Source of the DNA: Planctomycetaceae bacterium UBA2972
GTDB lineage: Bacteria > Planctomycetota > Planctomycetia > Pirellulales > Pirellulaceae
Reading direction: 5' to 3'
NCBI GenBank assembly: GCA_002348315.1
Contig: DEAW01000200.1
Span: 12,213 to 23,103 of the forward strand
DNA length: 10,891 bases
Program-made: the position numbers and the translations under genes
Notes under the pieces: model-generated
The model's database searches: none
Seen by the model: the letters and a program-made list of their open reading frames with translations, nothing else
What the model was told of the DNA's origin: nothing
Part shown: positions 1 to 9,700 of the stretch, piece by piece
How the letters are laid out: the number at the start of each line of letters is the position of its first letter
Numbering within the stretch: the first letter of the stretch is position 1

Positions 1-1
1 G

Positions 2-1162
2 GACGAGATAGACGTCGGGGACGAATGGGAACAGGAGCCACATACACAAACCGCGGTGAATAATTTCCTGGGGATGCATCGTTATGATGCGATGTTCCAA
101 ATCAAGGTAGGAGCCTGGACGCAGAGTAAGGCAGAGTTTGCTTACGGGAATGTGTTGACCTGGAAGCATTTAACGGAGAATGACAGATTCCGTGAACTGG
201 ATAACGGTATTCGCATGCTCTCGGACAACAAAGGGAGGTCCTGGCACAGCGGTGCTTATGGAGGTGAGGTATCCGAGCATGTGTTGGGAGCATGGCAAAT
301 CTATCAGCACACAGGAGATGTCGCCTTCTTAAAACACTGTTACGAAGGGCACTTTAAAAAACTCTTTTGGAAACGTTTAACGACGTTTGCTATGAATTCG
401 TTTGAAGTGGCAGACATTCTGGGGCAGATGGCGAGTCTTACCGGGAATGCACAGGATGTAGAACATTGGCAGCAGTTAGTCAGACGCGACCCTGAACATA
501 TCCGAAGAATGTTTGATGATCGCTGGGAAGCAAATGGTGTCGATGAATATTTTGCCGGCCCAGCAAATGGCATGATCATGACCAACTCGTTTTGGGCCAT
601 GCGTAGCAAACACTTTCCGCGAGAGTATGCACAGCGGATGGTACGGGCCTGGGCATTGGATCGTGAAAAGGGGTTTTATGGAGAGTTCTTTCCTCTTGCG
701 ATGTCAAGACAGTCGATGGCCCGGTTCAATACACCTGTAGATCATTCCTTTGGCTATACTCCCGACACAGCGTATTTCACTTTAGACGGTATGTTTAGGC
801 AACGGCTGTCAAAAGAAGCAAGCCAATTGACACTGAATCACATAGAAAACTACAACTGGAGTGAGCGGTGGAATGTCCCCTTGGCACCTGAAGCGTATCG
901 ACGGGACCTAAAGTTGTTTGGCGATCAGTACTCGAATTTCAATGCCGGAAAAATCCTGCTCTATCTGGAAGGTTTGGCTGGGCTGTCCTATTCGGTTCCC
1001 CAAAAACGACTGACCGTTAATTCAGCATTACCTAAGCGTTGGGAGTGGATGGAAGTACGCCTGCCGATCGCTGGAGAGTGGGTATCGATTAAGTATTCTC
1101 AAGATGATGTATCGGTGTCAGGGCTAAAGAACAATTGGGAGTGTTTGACATTCTCAGAATAG
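2..1162 (+). CDS. Six-hairpin (alpha/alpha) glycosidase-like protein, C-terminal part (5' truncated)
   Basis: The reading frame is open from base 2 to TAG at 1160-1162. The GTG at 56 is therefore probably internal, and the true start lies left of the window. About 386 residues are visible. The pattern of paired aromatic-rich helices (WKHL, HVLGAWQIYQHTGD, SFWAMRSKHFP, RMVRAWALDREKGFYGEFFP) resembles the (alpha/alpha)6 barrel of six-hairpin glycosidases. It ends in a short beta-rich tail ('GLSYSVPQKRLTV' then 'LPKRWEWMEVRLPI', followed by alternating strands) like the C-terminal sandwich of GH65/GH78/GH95-type enzymes. The acidic stretches 'DRWEANGVDEYFAG' and 'WNVPLAPEAYRRD' could contribute active-site residues, but I cannot assign catalytic acids or a specific GH family. 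It probably cleaves or binds an oligosaccharide. It is 129 bp from the next gene, which has its own promoter, so functional linkage to the downstream pair is doubtful. Fold-level call moderately sure, substrate unknown. Confidence 0.55.
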   Translation, partial: DEIDVGDEWEQEPHTQTAVNNFLGMHRYDAMFQIKVGAWTQSKAEFAYGNVLTWKHLTENDRFRELDNGIRMLSDNKGRSWHSGAYGGEVSEHVLGAWQIYQHTGDVAFLKHCYEGHFKKLFWKRLTTFAMNSFEVADILGQMASLTGNAQDVEHWQQLVRRDPEHIRRMFDDRWEANGVDEYFAGPANGMIMTNSFWAMRSKHFPREYAQRMVRAWALDREKGFYGEFFPLAMSRQSMARFNTPVDHSFGYTPDTAYFTLDGMFRQRLSKEASQLTLNHIENYNWSERWNVPLAPEAYRRDLKLFGDQYSNFNAGKILLYLEGLAGLSYSVPQKRLTVNSALPKRWEWMEVRLPIAGEWVSIKYSQDDVSVSGLKNNWECLTFSE

Positions 1163-1199
1163 GTCGTTGGTCCAATGAATAAGCAATATATAAAATCTG

Positions 1200-1221
1200 A
1201 TTTATGCGTTAGTTGATAAAT
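1200..1221. repeat. Small AT-rich inverted repeat upstream of the kinase promoter
   Basis: ATTTAT (1200-1205) and ATAAAT (1216-1221) are perfect inverted copies separated by 10 bases, and they lie immediately upstream of the predicted -35 box. The repeat could be an operator half-site pair or a weak hairpin. It is too short and AT-rich to be a convincing terminator, and chance is a real alternative. Confidence 0.2.
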
Positions 1222-1251
1222 TTGTCAGAAACGGTATTTTCGGATTATACT
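1222..1251 (+). promoter_or_regulatory. Predicted sigma70-type promoter for the kinase-STAND pair
   Basis: A -35-like TTGTCA (1222-1227; one mismatch to TTGACA) is followed after 18 bases by a -10-like TATACT (1246-1251; one mismatch to TATAAT). Transcription would start near 1258, giving a leader of about 33 bases before the ATG at 1292. No good Shine-Dalgarno sequence precedes that ATG (the bases before it read ctgaacatca), which is common in planctomycete genes. The whole 129-bp intergenic space otherwise shows no strong hairpin plus T-run, so I see no terminator for the upstream gene. Confidence 0.45.
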
Positions 1252-1291
1252 CACCTTATTCTGCACCCCTGACACGACTAGCTGAACATCA

Positions 1292-3757
1292 ATGGCCCCT
1301 GAAAAAATAGGACCTTACCGAATTCTTAAACCCATCGGCGCTGGTGCGATGGGCGAGGTCTTCCTTGGCGAAGACGAAACGCTGGGGCGTCAGGTTGCGA
1401 TCAAAACCCTGCCGGAAGAATTCAGTCGAGATGTCACTCGCCGGCAGCGATTTATGCAGGAAGCTCAGTCTGCTTCAGCGATTAATCACCCTAACGCCTG
1501 TGTGATTTACGGCGTTGGTGAAACTGAAAACGGCGATGCCTATATCGCCATGGAGTATGTCGAAGGCAATACGCTTAAGGAGTTGCTGGTCAATGGTCCT
1601 TTGGTGTTAGACCTGACCGTGGAATTCTCCACACAAATCGCTGACGCTCTGGACGAAGCGCATAAAGTCGGAGTAGTACACCGGGATATCAAATCGGCCA
1701 ACGTGATTGTGAACCAGCGGGGACAGGCGAAAGTCCTTGACTTTGGACTGGCGAAGAAGCTTGACGAAGAAAACGACATCGATGCCACACGCATGGTGGA
1801 GACACGGGATGGTCAAATAGTCGGCTCGCCGGGTTACATGAGCCCGGAGCAGGCGACGGGTAAAGACGTAGATGGTCGTACAGATATTTTTAGTTTGGGC
1901 GTGGTGATGTACGAGATGATCACGGGGCAATTACCCTTTGTGGGTGAATCCCTGGGCGATACGATTCAAAAGATCTGCCAGCAGTCTCCGCCGGCGATGG
2001 CACGGTTTAACTACGAGCTTCCTCAGGAGTTAGAACGCATCACGCTCAAGTGTCTTCAGAAAGATACATCCCGGCGATATCAGTCTGCCAGTGAACTGGT
2101 CGTTGACCTACGTAACTTCGGCTCGACGATGCATGGGGAAGGGAGAGAAACGACGGGGATCGATGTAACACAGACTTCGATTCAGGCACGACCGAACCTT
2201 GAGATTGAAAGCAGAAGCAGCGAGCCTTCCGCCGAGGAGATTCAGGCATGCGATATTCTGATTAGCTGCTCTGAGCTTGATAATCAGGCGTTTAGTCCTG
2301 GTGGTGAAGGCTGGATCTCACGATTCCATCGCAATCTGAAGATTCGCGTTGAGCAGTTAACCGGTGACCGGTTAAAGGTTGGCTTCTGTGAGATGCCGGC
2401 CGGGGATAGCGGAGTCTCGGAAGCGTTGTTAGATACGGTAACAACGGCCAAGTCGATGGTGACGGTAGTCTCGCCTCCGTTTACCAAGAGTAAAGCCTGT
2501 ATTGACGGTACGGAGAAGTATTGGTCGAGCATCGTTGATGAATCGAATGCGGGTATGAGCCTCAAGTCGATTTACAAGGTTGTAAAGACTCCGGTACACG
2601 AAGAGGATGTTGATACGGAGCTGGATACCATCTTCCGTCAGTTGCTTGCTTACGAGTTTTACGATCGTGATACAGAAACGAATCGTGTACGAGAGTTTGA
2701 TGAGTCTCACGGTGACGAAGCTGCTCAGAGATACTACGAGCGGATCTATGATTTAGCGTATGAAATATCCGATCAGGTGAAACGCGCTAAGGATTATGAC
2801 CATTTGGACTCCGGATCGTTTAGCAAAATTCGTAAAAGCATCTATCTGGCGGAAACGACAGCGGATCTTAAGGAAGAGCGAGAACGCTTACGTCGTGAGT
2901 TCTTAGAACAGGGGCATATTGTTTACCCTGATCGTTCACTTCCCACGGAAGCCGCCGAGCTTTCATCGGCTGTGGAAGAGTTTATGTCCAAGTGTGATCT
3001 GATTATTCAGCCAGTCGGTGCTCGATATGGATTTGTGCCTGAGGGTGGTGAAGAATCAGTATTAATGATTCAGAACCGAATTGCTCGTAATATCACCGCA
3101 GCGAAAGCGAAGCCCCGGTATGTGTGGATGGCGCGCGATCTGGTGGTGGACGATGGCCGCCAAAAGCAATTCGTAGAGATGTTACGTGAGGAGCCTGCAA
3201 CCTGCAAGGGAGTTGAGCTTGTTCGCGATTCAATTGAAAACCTCAAAGAGTTACTCGAACAACGCTGGCAAGCGGAACTTGAGAGTTTGAAGCAGGTGAA
3301 AACAGTCACGGAGGAATCGGTGGTTGTGGACGTCGCTCGCGTCTATCTGATCTATGAAAAACGCGATGAACAGGCTGTTGAACCATTGGAAGATCACCTG
3401 TTTGATCAGGGCTTTGATGTGATGGTTCCGGAATTTGAAGGCACGGAACATGAGATCACTGAAATCCACATTAATAATTTGTCCGACTGCGATGCCGTGT
3501 TGATTTATTACGGTCAAAGCGGTAAAGCCTGGGTGGACATTAAAGTACGGGAATTAACGAAAGCATTGGGGTATCGTGACGGAAAACCTATTGAACGTGC
3601 TGCAGTCTTTGTAGGACCACCTGAAGATCGGCGAAAAGACCGTTTTAAAACGCATGCAGTAGAAGTTATCCGTAGTGAAGGCGAGCAGTTGCAGTTGGAG
3701 CGATTAGATTCTTTTTGTGTTGATGTGAAAAACATCAAACAGGGGCAGGGTGAATAG
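1292..3757 (+). CDS. Ser/Thr protein kinase fused to TIR-like, DUF4062-like and second TIR-like domains
   Basis: This is an 821-residue protein that appears wholly cytoplasmic (no signal peptide or membrane helix). Residues 9-272 are a Hanks-type kinase with every key element visible: glycine loop GAGAMGEV (16-23), VAIK lysine K38, probable helix-C E57, HRDIKSAN with D132 and N137, DFG with D150, and the GSPGYMSPE activation-segment end (178-186). It should phosphorylate Ser/Thr on protein partners. Residues 321 to about 500 resemble a TIR domain ('ILISCSELDNQ', 'GWISRFHRNL', 'VSPPFTKS'). Residues 517 to about 665 match the DUF4062-like pattern ('IYLAETTADLKEERERLR', 'CDLIIQPVGARYGFVPEG'). 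Residues 682-821 are another TIR-like unit ('VYLIYEKRDEQAVEPL', 'CDAVLIYYGQSGKAWV'). The C-terminal three-domain block is familiar, to my recollection, as a stand-alone protein beside nSTAND1-WD40 genes; here a kinase replaces the membrane/PASTA tail usual in such kinases. The start is the first ATG in frame ahead of the kinase fold and follows a plausible promoter. The stop is one base before the next ATG, which implies an operon and translational coupling. Confidence 0.9.
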   Translation: MAPEKIGPYRILKPIGAGAMGEVFLGEDETLGRQVAIKTLPEEFSRDVTRRQRFMQEAQSASAINHPNACVIYGVGETENGDAYIAMEYVEGNTLKELLVNGPLVLDLTVEFSTQIADALDEAHKVGVVHRDIKSANVIVNQRGQAKVLDFGLAKKLDEENDIDATRMVETRDGQIVGSPGYMSPEQATGKDVDGRTDIFSLGVVMYEMITGQLPFVGESLGDTIQKICQQSPPAMARFNYELPQELERITLKCLQKDTSRRYQSASELVVDLRNFGSTMHGEGRETTGIDVTQTSIQARPNLEIESRSSEPSAEEIQACDILISCSELDNQAFSPGGEGWISRFHRNLKIRVEQLTGDRLKVGFCEMPAGDSGVSEALLDTVTTAKSMVTVVSPPFTKSKACIDGTEKYWSSIVDESNAGMSLKSIYKVVKTPVHEEDVDTELDTIFRQLLAYEFYDRDTETNRVREFDESHGDEAAQRYYERIYDLAYEISDQVKRAKDYDHLDSGSFSKIRKSIYLAETTADLKEERERLRREFLEQGHIVYPDRSLPTEAAELSSAVEEFMSKCDLIIQPVGARYGFVPEGGEESVLMIQNRIARNITAAKAKPRYVWMARDLVVDDGRQKQFVEMLREEPATCKGVELVRDSIENLKELLEQRWQAELESLKQVKTVTEESVVVDVARVYLIYEKRDEQAVEPLEDHLFDQGFDVMVPEFEGTEHEITEIHINNLSDCDAVLIYYGQSGKAWVDIKVRELTKALGYRDGKPIERAAVFVGPPEDRRKDRFKTHAVEVIRSEGEQLQLERLDSFCVDVKNIKQGQGE
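1316..2107 (+). other. Protein domain: Hanks-type Ser/Thr kinase (residues 9-272)
   Basis: Complete catalytic domain with P-loop G16/G18/G21, K38, D132, N137, D150 and E186, plus the 'DIFSLGVVMYEMITGQLPF' helix F region and the closing 'RRYQSASELVVDLRNF'. The activation loop (about 153-177) contains two threonines that could be autophosphorylation sites. The linker at 273-320 is rich in Thr, Ser and Glu and probably flexible, so it is also a candidate phosphorylation target. Confidence 0.93.
2252..2791 (+). other. Protein domain: degenerate TIR-like domain 1 (about residues 321-500)
   Basis: The domain begins with a hydrophobic strand 'DILISCSELDN' matching the TIR pattern DVFISYAHxDN, and continues with W341 and 'RFHRNL', then 'MVTVVSPPFTKS'. 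The usual catalytic stretch SxWCxxE reads SKACIDGTE (400-408): tryptophan is replaced by alanine and the nearest glutamate is five residues after the cysteine instead of three. NAD hydrolysis by this unit is therefore doubtful, and a binding or scaffolding role is equally possible. Confidence 0.7.
2840..3286 (+). other. Protein domain: DUF4062-like (about residues 517-665)
   Basis: The opening 'IYLAETTADLKEERERLR', the middle 'AVEEFMSKCDLIIQPVGARYGFVP' and the later 'PRYVWMARDLVVDDGRQKQF' follow the DUF4062 layout (a Rossmann-like, TIR-related fold in which a strand plus '(S/T)xxDLxxER' is diagnostic). The molecular function of this family is not established. Such domains sit next to effector or NTPase domains in bacterial conflict proteins, which fits this neighbourhood. 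Confidence 0.7.
3335..3754 (+). other. Protein domain: TIR-like domain 2 (residues 682-821)
   Basis: The domain starts with the strand 'VYLIYEKRDEQAVEPL'. It then has 'GFDVMVPEFEG' where the BB loop would be, 'NLSDCDAVLIYYGQSGKAW' and a helix bearing E754 seven residues after W747. This matches the TIR-like type that I recall beside nSTAND1 genes rather than classical NADase TIRs. The glutamate spacing differs from the canonical WxxE, so enzymatic activity cannot be assumed. Confidence 0.65.
3741..3750 (+). promoter_or_regulatory. Ribosome binding site for the STAND gene
   Basis: A purine-rich AGGGGCAGGG run lies at the very end of the kinase gene. Its last AGGG is 8 bases before ATG 3759, a proper Shine-Dalgarno distance, whereas the alternative GTG at 3750 would overlap the run. 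This supports ATG 3759 as the start and coupled translation with the kinase stop at 3755-3757. Confidence 0.6.
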
Positions 3758-3758
3758 T

Positions 3759-6700
3759 ATGGCGACTGCTTCAATGAATCCGTTCCCGGGCCTGAGGCCG
3801 TTTGGAGAAGAAGAAGATTACCTGTTCTTTGGGCGGGAAGATCAGACGAATGACTTACTGAAGTTGTTGCGAACACAGCGCTTCCTCGCGGTGGTCGGAA
3901 CTTCAGGTAGTGGTAAGTCTTCACTGGTACGTGCCGGAATGTTACCAGCACTCTATGGTGGAACCATGGCTGGTGTTGGATCGGATTGGGAAACCGTCGT
4001 CTTCCGACCGGGCGGTGACCCGCTGCTGAATTTAGCCGAGGCCATGATCGCTGCGGATCTCTATGATCCTGAAGATGCTGAAGCTCCTTTTCGGATTCGC
4101 GCGACGCTGAGTCGTAGTCGGCAGGGTTTGGTGCAGGCGGTTGAATATTCGGATCTGCCGCGAGAGTCTAACCTGCTGATCGTGGTTGATCAATTTGAAG
4201 AGCTGTTTCGATACAGAGGAGTGTCTGGAAAACATCAGGAACAAGCGAGTGCGTTTGTGAAACTGTTGTTGAATGCCGCGCGTACAGAAGAACGCTCGAT
4301 TTATGTTGTCATTACCATGCGGTCAGATTATCTGGGTGACTGCGCACATCTCTCAGGTTTGGCCGAAGCTGTCAATGATGGTAAATACCTGATCCCCAAA
4401 CTCACTCGAGACCAACGTCGTGATGCGATTGTTAAACCAGCTGCCGTGGGGGGCGGAAAAATCTCCGAATCGCTCGTGCAGCAACTCTTAAATGACGTGG
4501 GAGAAGATGCTGATCAGCTTCCGATTCTGCAACATGCATTGATGCGAATCTGGGACTTCTGGCAGCAGGATCACGACGAAGATGAACCTGTAACGCTTCG
4601 GCATTACGACGCGGTTGGCGGGATTGCTAACGCGTTGTCCAATCATGCTGATGAAGTTTATGACGAGCTTCCAACCGAAGAGAGTCGTGGCCTGGCACGG
4701 AAGGTGTTCCAGACGATTACTGAACGTGGAGGCGATGAGCGGGGAATCCGGCGTCCGACGCGGATGGACAAGCTTTGTGAAATTGTTGCTGCCACGCCGG
4801 AAGACGTCAGCATTATTCTCGATGCTTATCGCCAGGTGGGGCGTACGTTTGTGATGCCCCTTGAGGAGACTGAGATTACAGCCGAAACGGTTGTGGACAT
4901 TTCGCATGAAAGTTTAATGCGGGTATGGCGTCGATTGTCACGTTGGGTAGAGGAAGAATCGCAGAATGCCCGGGTTTATACCCGACTCGCCGAAACAGCA
5001 TCCCTTTATCATCGTGACCTTGCCGGCGTCTACCGTGATCCGGATTTGGCGATTGCTTTGTCGTGGCGGGAACAGGCTCAGCCTAACGGTGCCTGGGCGG
5101 GGCGGTATCGTGAGGGGTTCACCGAAGCGATTAAGTTCCTCGAGGAAAGCTATGAGACGACACATGCTGAGGAGATTGCCAAAGAGGAAGCTCGTGAGCG
5201 GGAATTGGAACAGGCAAAGCTTGTTGCAAGTCTGCAAGCTCGTGCGAAGAAACGCTTAAGTGTTTTGCTTGGCTGTATTGCGCTTGCCCTGATTGCTTCG
5301 GTGATCATGTATGTAGATTCACTTGAGCAACGGGAGGTTGCGGTTGAGAGTAGGGCAGAAGCGGAGAAGAGTGCTGCTGAATCGCAACGTTTAGCCAAAG
5401 AAGCGGCAGCCAGTGAAGTGGAAGCTCAGAAGCAAGCGACGATTGCCGAGGAGAATGCGATCCGCGCTGAACAGCAGGCAAAAGAAGCCGAGGATGCCCG
5501 AGAACAAGCATCTCTGCTAGCAGAAGCGTCGGAGAAATCGCGAAGGGAAGGACGGCGTGATCTTTATTTTTCAGAGTTATTTAAAACACTGCATGAGCCT
5601 GATGAAAACAAACTGGTGGAGGCCAAACGCAGGTTCGTTAATCATTGGGGGCCGCGTCCCGGTTTGCAAGATCTGCGTGGGTGGGAGTGGTTCTATCTAT
5701 CATCCAGATCCGATTGGATTCATAGGGAGGGCGCTGTCCCTGCTTCAGTGTTTGTCCCGGTGGCGTTTGAACAAAACGGCGAATTCTATTACCAGTTAGT
5801 ATCAAACTATGCAATCGAAAAACGCGATGCTGTGACTCACGAATTGATTTCCCGGATCTTTTTTGATTACCAGTGCCATGGTGTTGTTGCCTTGCCTGAC
5901 CGTGAAGAACTAGTTGTTGCATGTAGAGATGGAGTTCTAAGAACGGTTGATGCGACGTCAGGAATTGTAAGGCAGGAATACAGACTCAAGGGCAGGGCCG
6001 ATTTCTTTACCGTTCAGCACATGATTTGCTCAGAGGATGGCAGAAAGGTGTTTGTCGCAAATCCCCAACGTGGATTTGTTGTAGATTTGCAATCACATGA
6101 TATTTGGGAGGTGCTTCCCCCAAATGGTGAAAGTCAGCAGCAAGAAGACGGGCTATCCCCCTTGTTTAACGGCACAGTAATGGGGAGTAGTGGGGAAAGC
6201 CTGATATTTCCAAACGGTAACGGTGTCGTAGTGGCAGTGGATATAAGCGAGAAGCAGTTTAAGAGAATTACTGAAATTGATGATGCTCGATCCGTTTCAC
6301 TGAGTGCAGATGACACTCATCTCGCTGTTGGTAGAGAGGATGGATTGGTTTCAATTCTAAATACCGAAGACTATTCCGTTCTGCATGAAGTTGAACTAAG
6401 TACCGAAAACGAAATCTCTAAGCTGCAGTGGTGCACTGAGAGGCTGGCGTTGGTCGCTGTAGATTCCAGTGGGCGACAATTTGGCGTGCAGGTTGACAGC
6501 GACGTAGTTCAAACGGAATTCCCAAAATTGGAAAAAAGCGTGTTTAGTTTCCATTGGACGCCTCATGATTCACAGATGGTATGGGTGCTTAATAATCGAA
6601 CGTTGTACCTGACGGAGAATCCGTTTACTCCAAAACAAGTCAGCAAGCTCAACGATGTAACGATTACAAACGGTAGAGGTAGGAATGTCATTTTTACAAG

Positions 6701-9700
6701 TGATGGCAAATACATCATTACCACAGGTGCTCAGGGGACTCAGGCATTTGACCGTAAATCGGGAGAGCTTATTAAGAAGATTTCGGAATTCCGATATCTC
6801 TTTATAGAGCCCACAAACGATGAAACCAAAATAGTCGCTTCTCGAGTCGGCCTTCCGACAATCATTTTTGAAATAGGTTCCTGGGAGATTCAAGGTCAAT
6901 TATTTATCGATAATGCTGTGTGTGCAGCGTGGAATCCTACCGGCACCAAATTCGTAATAGGTCGACAGTCTAATGTTGCTGAACTTGAAAGTGTCGCGGT
7001 TTCGGTTTTTGATGCCTCAGATCCCTCAGAGATTAAACTTCTGGGCGAATTCAACGTTCCCGGCAGCGTTTTTGCGGTAGCGTGGAGTCCGAGTGGAAAA
7101 AACATTGTTGTAACTGCAAGGGCGGGATTTCGTGATAAAGATAGAGTGTTCTTTGTCGATGCGGAACGATTTCAAGTTGTCCAGGCAGCAGGTGGGCTAA
7201 ACCAAACAGGCAACAGGGTAAAGTTTCTAAATGATACGGACCGGGTTCTTGTATGCGGAAACTCCGGTTTGGATATGATCGATTTCTCAGTTCAACCAGC
7301 TATTGTTAAGTCTCGAAATGATTTGGAGGAAGTGTTAGACGATCTGTATGTTGATCCTGAGGGAAAGCGAGCCGTTGCCAGAAATCCTAAAACCGGCCAG
7401 ATTAAAGTGTTCGATGTTGATTCCTTAGCGGACGTGATGACGATTATTCCGGATGACGATGTTGCGCATCTTGAGTGGAATAATACGGGAGACATAATTA
7501 CAGCGACGACTGCAGACCTGGATATTATGTCTTGGAATGCTCGGGATGCCTTCCAACGACTCGGCAGTTTCTATGCAGATCAATACCAGAATGACCCAAC
7601 GGTTATTTCAGATTGGAATCGAGAGAACGTGGAGTCCGCAGTCAATGCGTTTATCGAAAATGGAGATTGGGAATCAGCAGATTTAGTGAGTCGCTCTGCT
7701 TACAGTGATGGCAAACTTGGAGAGACTGATCCCGTTCACACGAATTGGTGGATTAGCCCATTGTTTGATGCTGAATTTGATGAGGTAACAGAACTGGAGA
7801 ATCAGCAGGACTTTTTCGCGGAAGAAAATCTTGCACGATTCAAAGGCTCATGGCGTCGAGTCAATCTGGAATTGAATGGAAGCGTAGACTTCAATCAATG
7901 GGTCGGTAAACAAAGATATAAGTCAATTTATGCAATGAGCCGAATTTACTCGCCCAGAGACGGTCGCTATGGCATTTTTATGGGAGCGGACGATTTTCGG
8001 CGATTGTGGATCAATGGGAATGAAATTAGCTCCTCAGAAGCCTTTAGTCCAGTCATTCTGGATGGAGACTTCGTTTATGTGGATCTAAAGAAAGGCTGGA
8101 ACACTTGCTTAATTAAAGTGTTTCAGACTGAAGGGGACTTTGGGTTTCAACTGAGAGTCACCGGGCGGATAGGCGAGATTGTACAAGGGCTCATTCAGAA
8201 TGGAGATTTTACTTCGGCTAACCGTGTCTTGACTGCTGAACTCGATTCCGATCCGGAAAATGACCGTCTTCGTTATCTTCGTTGCCAAATAAATCGGTGG
8301 ACGGATAATTGGGAATTGGCTTTGGAAGATCTAACGTTGCTGTTAGAGTCCCAAAGCAGTTCGGAGCTGACGAGATGGCGTGGTGAATTGCTTGCTCGTG
8401 CAGGTGATTCTGAATTAGCAGCCAAATTGATTAACGACCTGTTGGAGCAGGGAACGAAGCAACTGGAGCCGTTATTTCAATTAGCTTCGTTGTACCGGAT
8501 GGTGGATCAGGCGAAGTCGGATGCTTTGTTATTGAAGGCAATTAGACAATCTGATTTTGATCCATTCGTAATCGATAGGGCACAACGAGAGTTGGAGACG
8601 TTTCAGCTCCTGCGAGATGCACGTAATGGAGGAAGTTTTTGGCGATTTAAGATCGCGTCAACCCTTAATGAATCCTGGGCGTCAGTCGACTTTGATGATA
8701 GCACCTGGCGAACTGTTAATGATGGAGAGTTTAAATCGCTAGGTGGTTTAGGTGAATTTGCGGATGTTGTATATGCTCGACGGGAATTTCATGTCAGTGA
8801 CGTTCCCGCAGGACCGATCGTTTTGGGGTGGAACAATAACCCGGCTCCAATGCGAGTCTTGTTAAATGGTGTTCCTGTTTTTCATAATCGCGATGCCCAA
8901 GGAACAAACTTTCTCTTGGGGCCACGTGCACGCGAGGCCTTACGCGATGGGAAAAACGTTCTTTCGGTGGTCATGGTCGCCAGGGGAGACACAAACATAA
9001 TTTATCCCAGAGCAAGGCTCTATGTGGTCGATAGACCGTTAGCCTTTGGCGATTTGTTTTTACCGGAAATTGAATCGATGCCTGCCGGTAAGAAGCGTGA
9101 CCAGTATTTAGCGAGGTTGGCATGGTATTACTGTTGGAATCGGGATCTACCCAGATCAATTGAGCTCATTAAAAAATCCAAGGAGGGCAAAACCGGATTG
9201 GATGTCATAGATGACTCATTGGGTTTTCTACAGTTGCTGAACGATTCAATTGATGATGCCACGTCGACGTTCTTAGAGGTTCAAGAACAGATGAAAGCGA
9301 ATTTTGATTCGGTTTTCGACATTCCGGATCCATGGGTAAATATAAACATGAATCTTTTCTTTATGAACCTAAATGAAGTGTTTAATGCGAACAGAATGGC
9401 ATTTCTTAAGCAGCTATCCGACCCCTCCAGGCCATTTTATTTTCGGGCGGAATTGGCATTAAGAGAGGGGCGATTCGATGACGCAGCTCAGATTATCGAC
9501 CCTGACGGAACGATCCACGGCGGTCAGCAGCGGTACGATTATGAGTATCAAGTCTATTTGCTTTCGAGGGTGTTTTCCAAAGACTATGCTGAAGGGGCGA
9601 TTGCGATGGAGACTGTGTATCGCACACTCCAGTATAAATTGTTGGGGCTATTTAAAGTAGGGTACGGAATTGAGTATGGTTATCAGGGTGATAAATTTCA

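Noticed and set aside
56..58. GTG as the start of the first gene
   Set aside because: The same frame stays open to base 2 and the fold starts mid-domain, so this is almost surely an internal valine of a gene cut by the window edge.
1163..1291. Rho-independent terminator for the glycosidase gene
   Set aside because: TTGGTCCAA and the AT-rich inverted repeat are too small, and no T-run follows a GC-rich stem.
3750..3752. GTG as the start of the STAND gene
   Set aside because: It overlaps the purine-rich ribosome site and adds only three residues. ATG 3759 has a correctly spaced AGGG.
3514..3951. Minus-strand 145-codon open frame across the kinase/STAND junction
   Set aside because: Lies wholly opposite two well-supported genes, with low-complexity composition and no recognisable domain.
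4488..4907. Minus-strand 139-codon open frame
   Set aside because: Opposite the conserved nSTAND1 motifs; no domain or start signal; a shadow of the real frame.
5319..5573. DNA-level tandem repeat in the Ala/Glu-rich region
   Set aside because: The repetition is at the amino-acid level only (coiled coil); codons vary and no unit repeats at nucleotide level.
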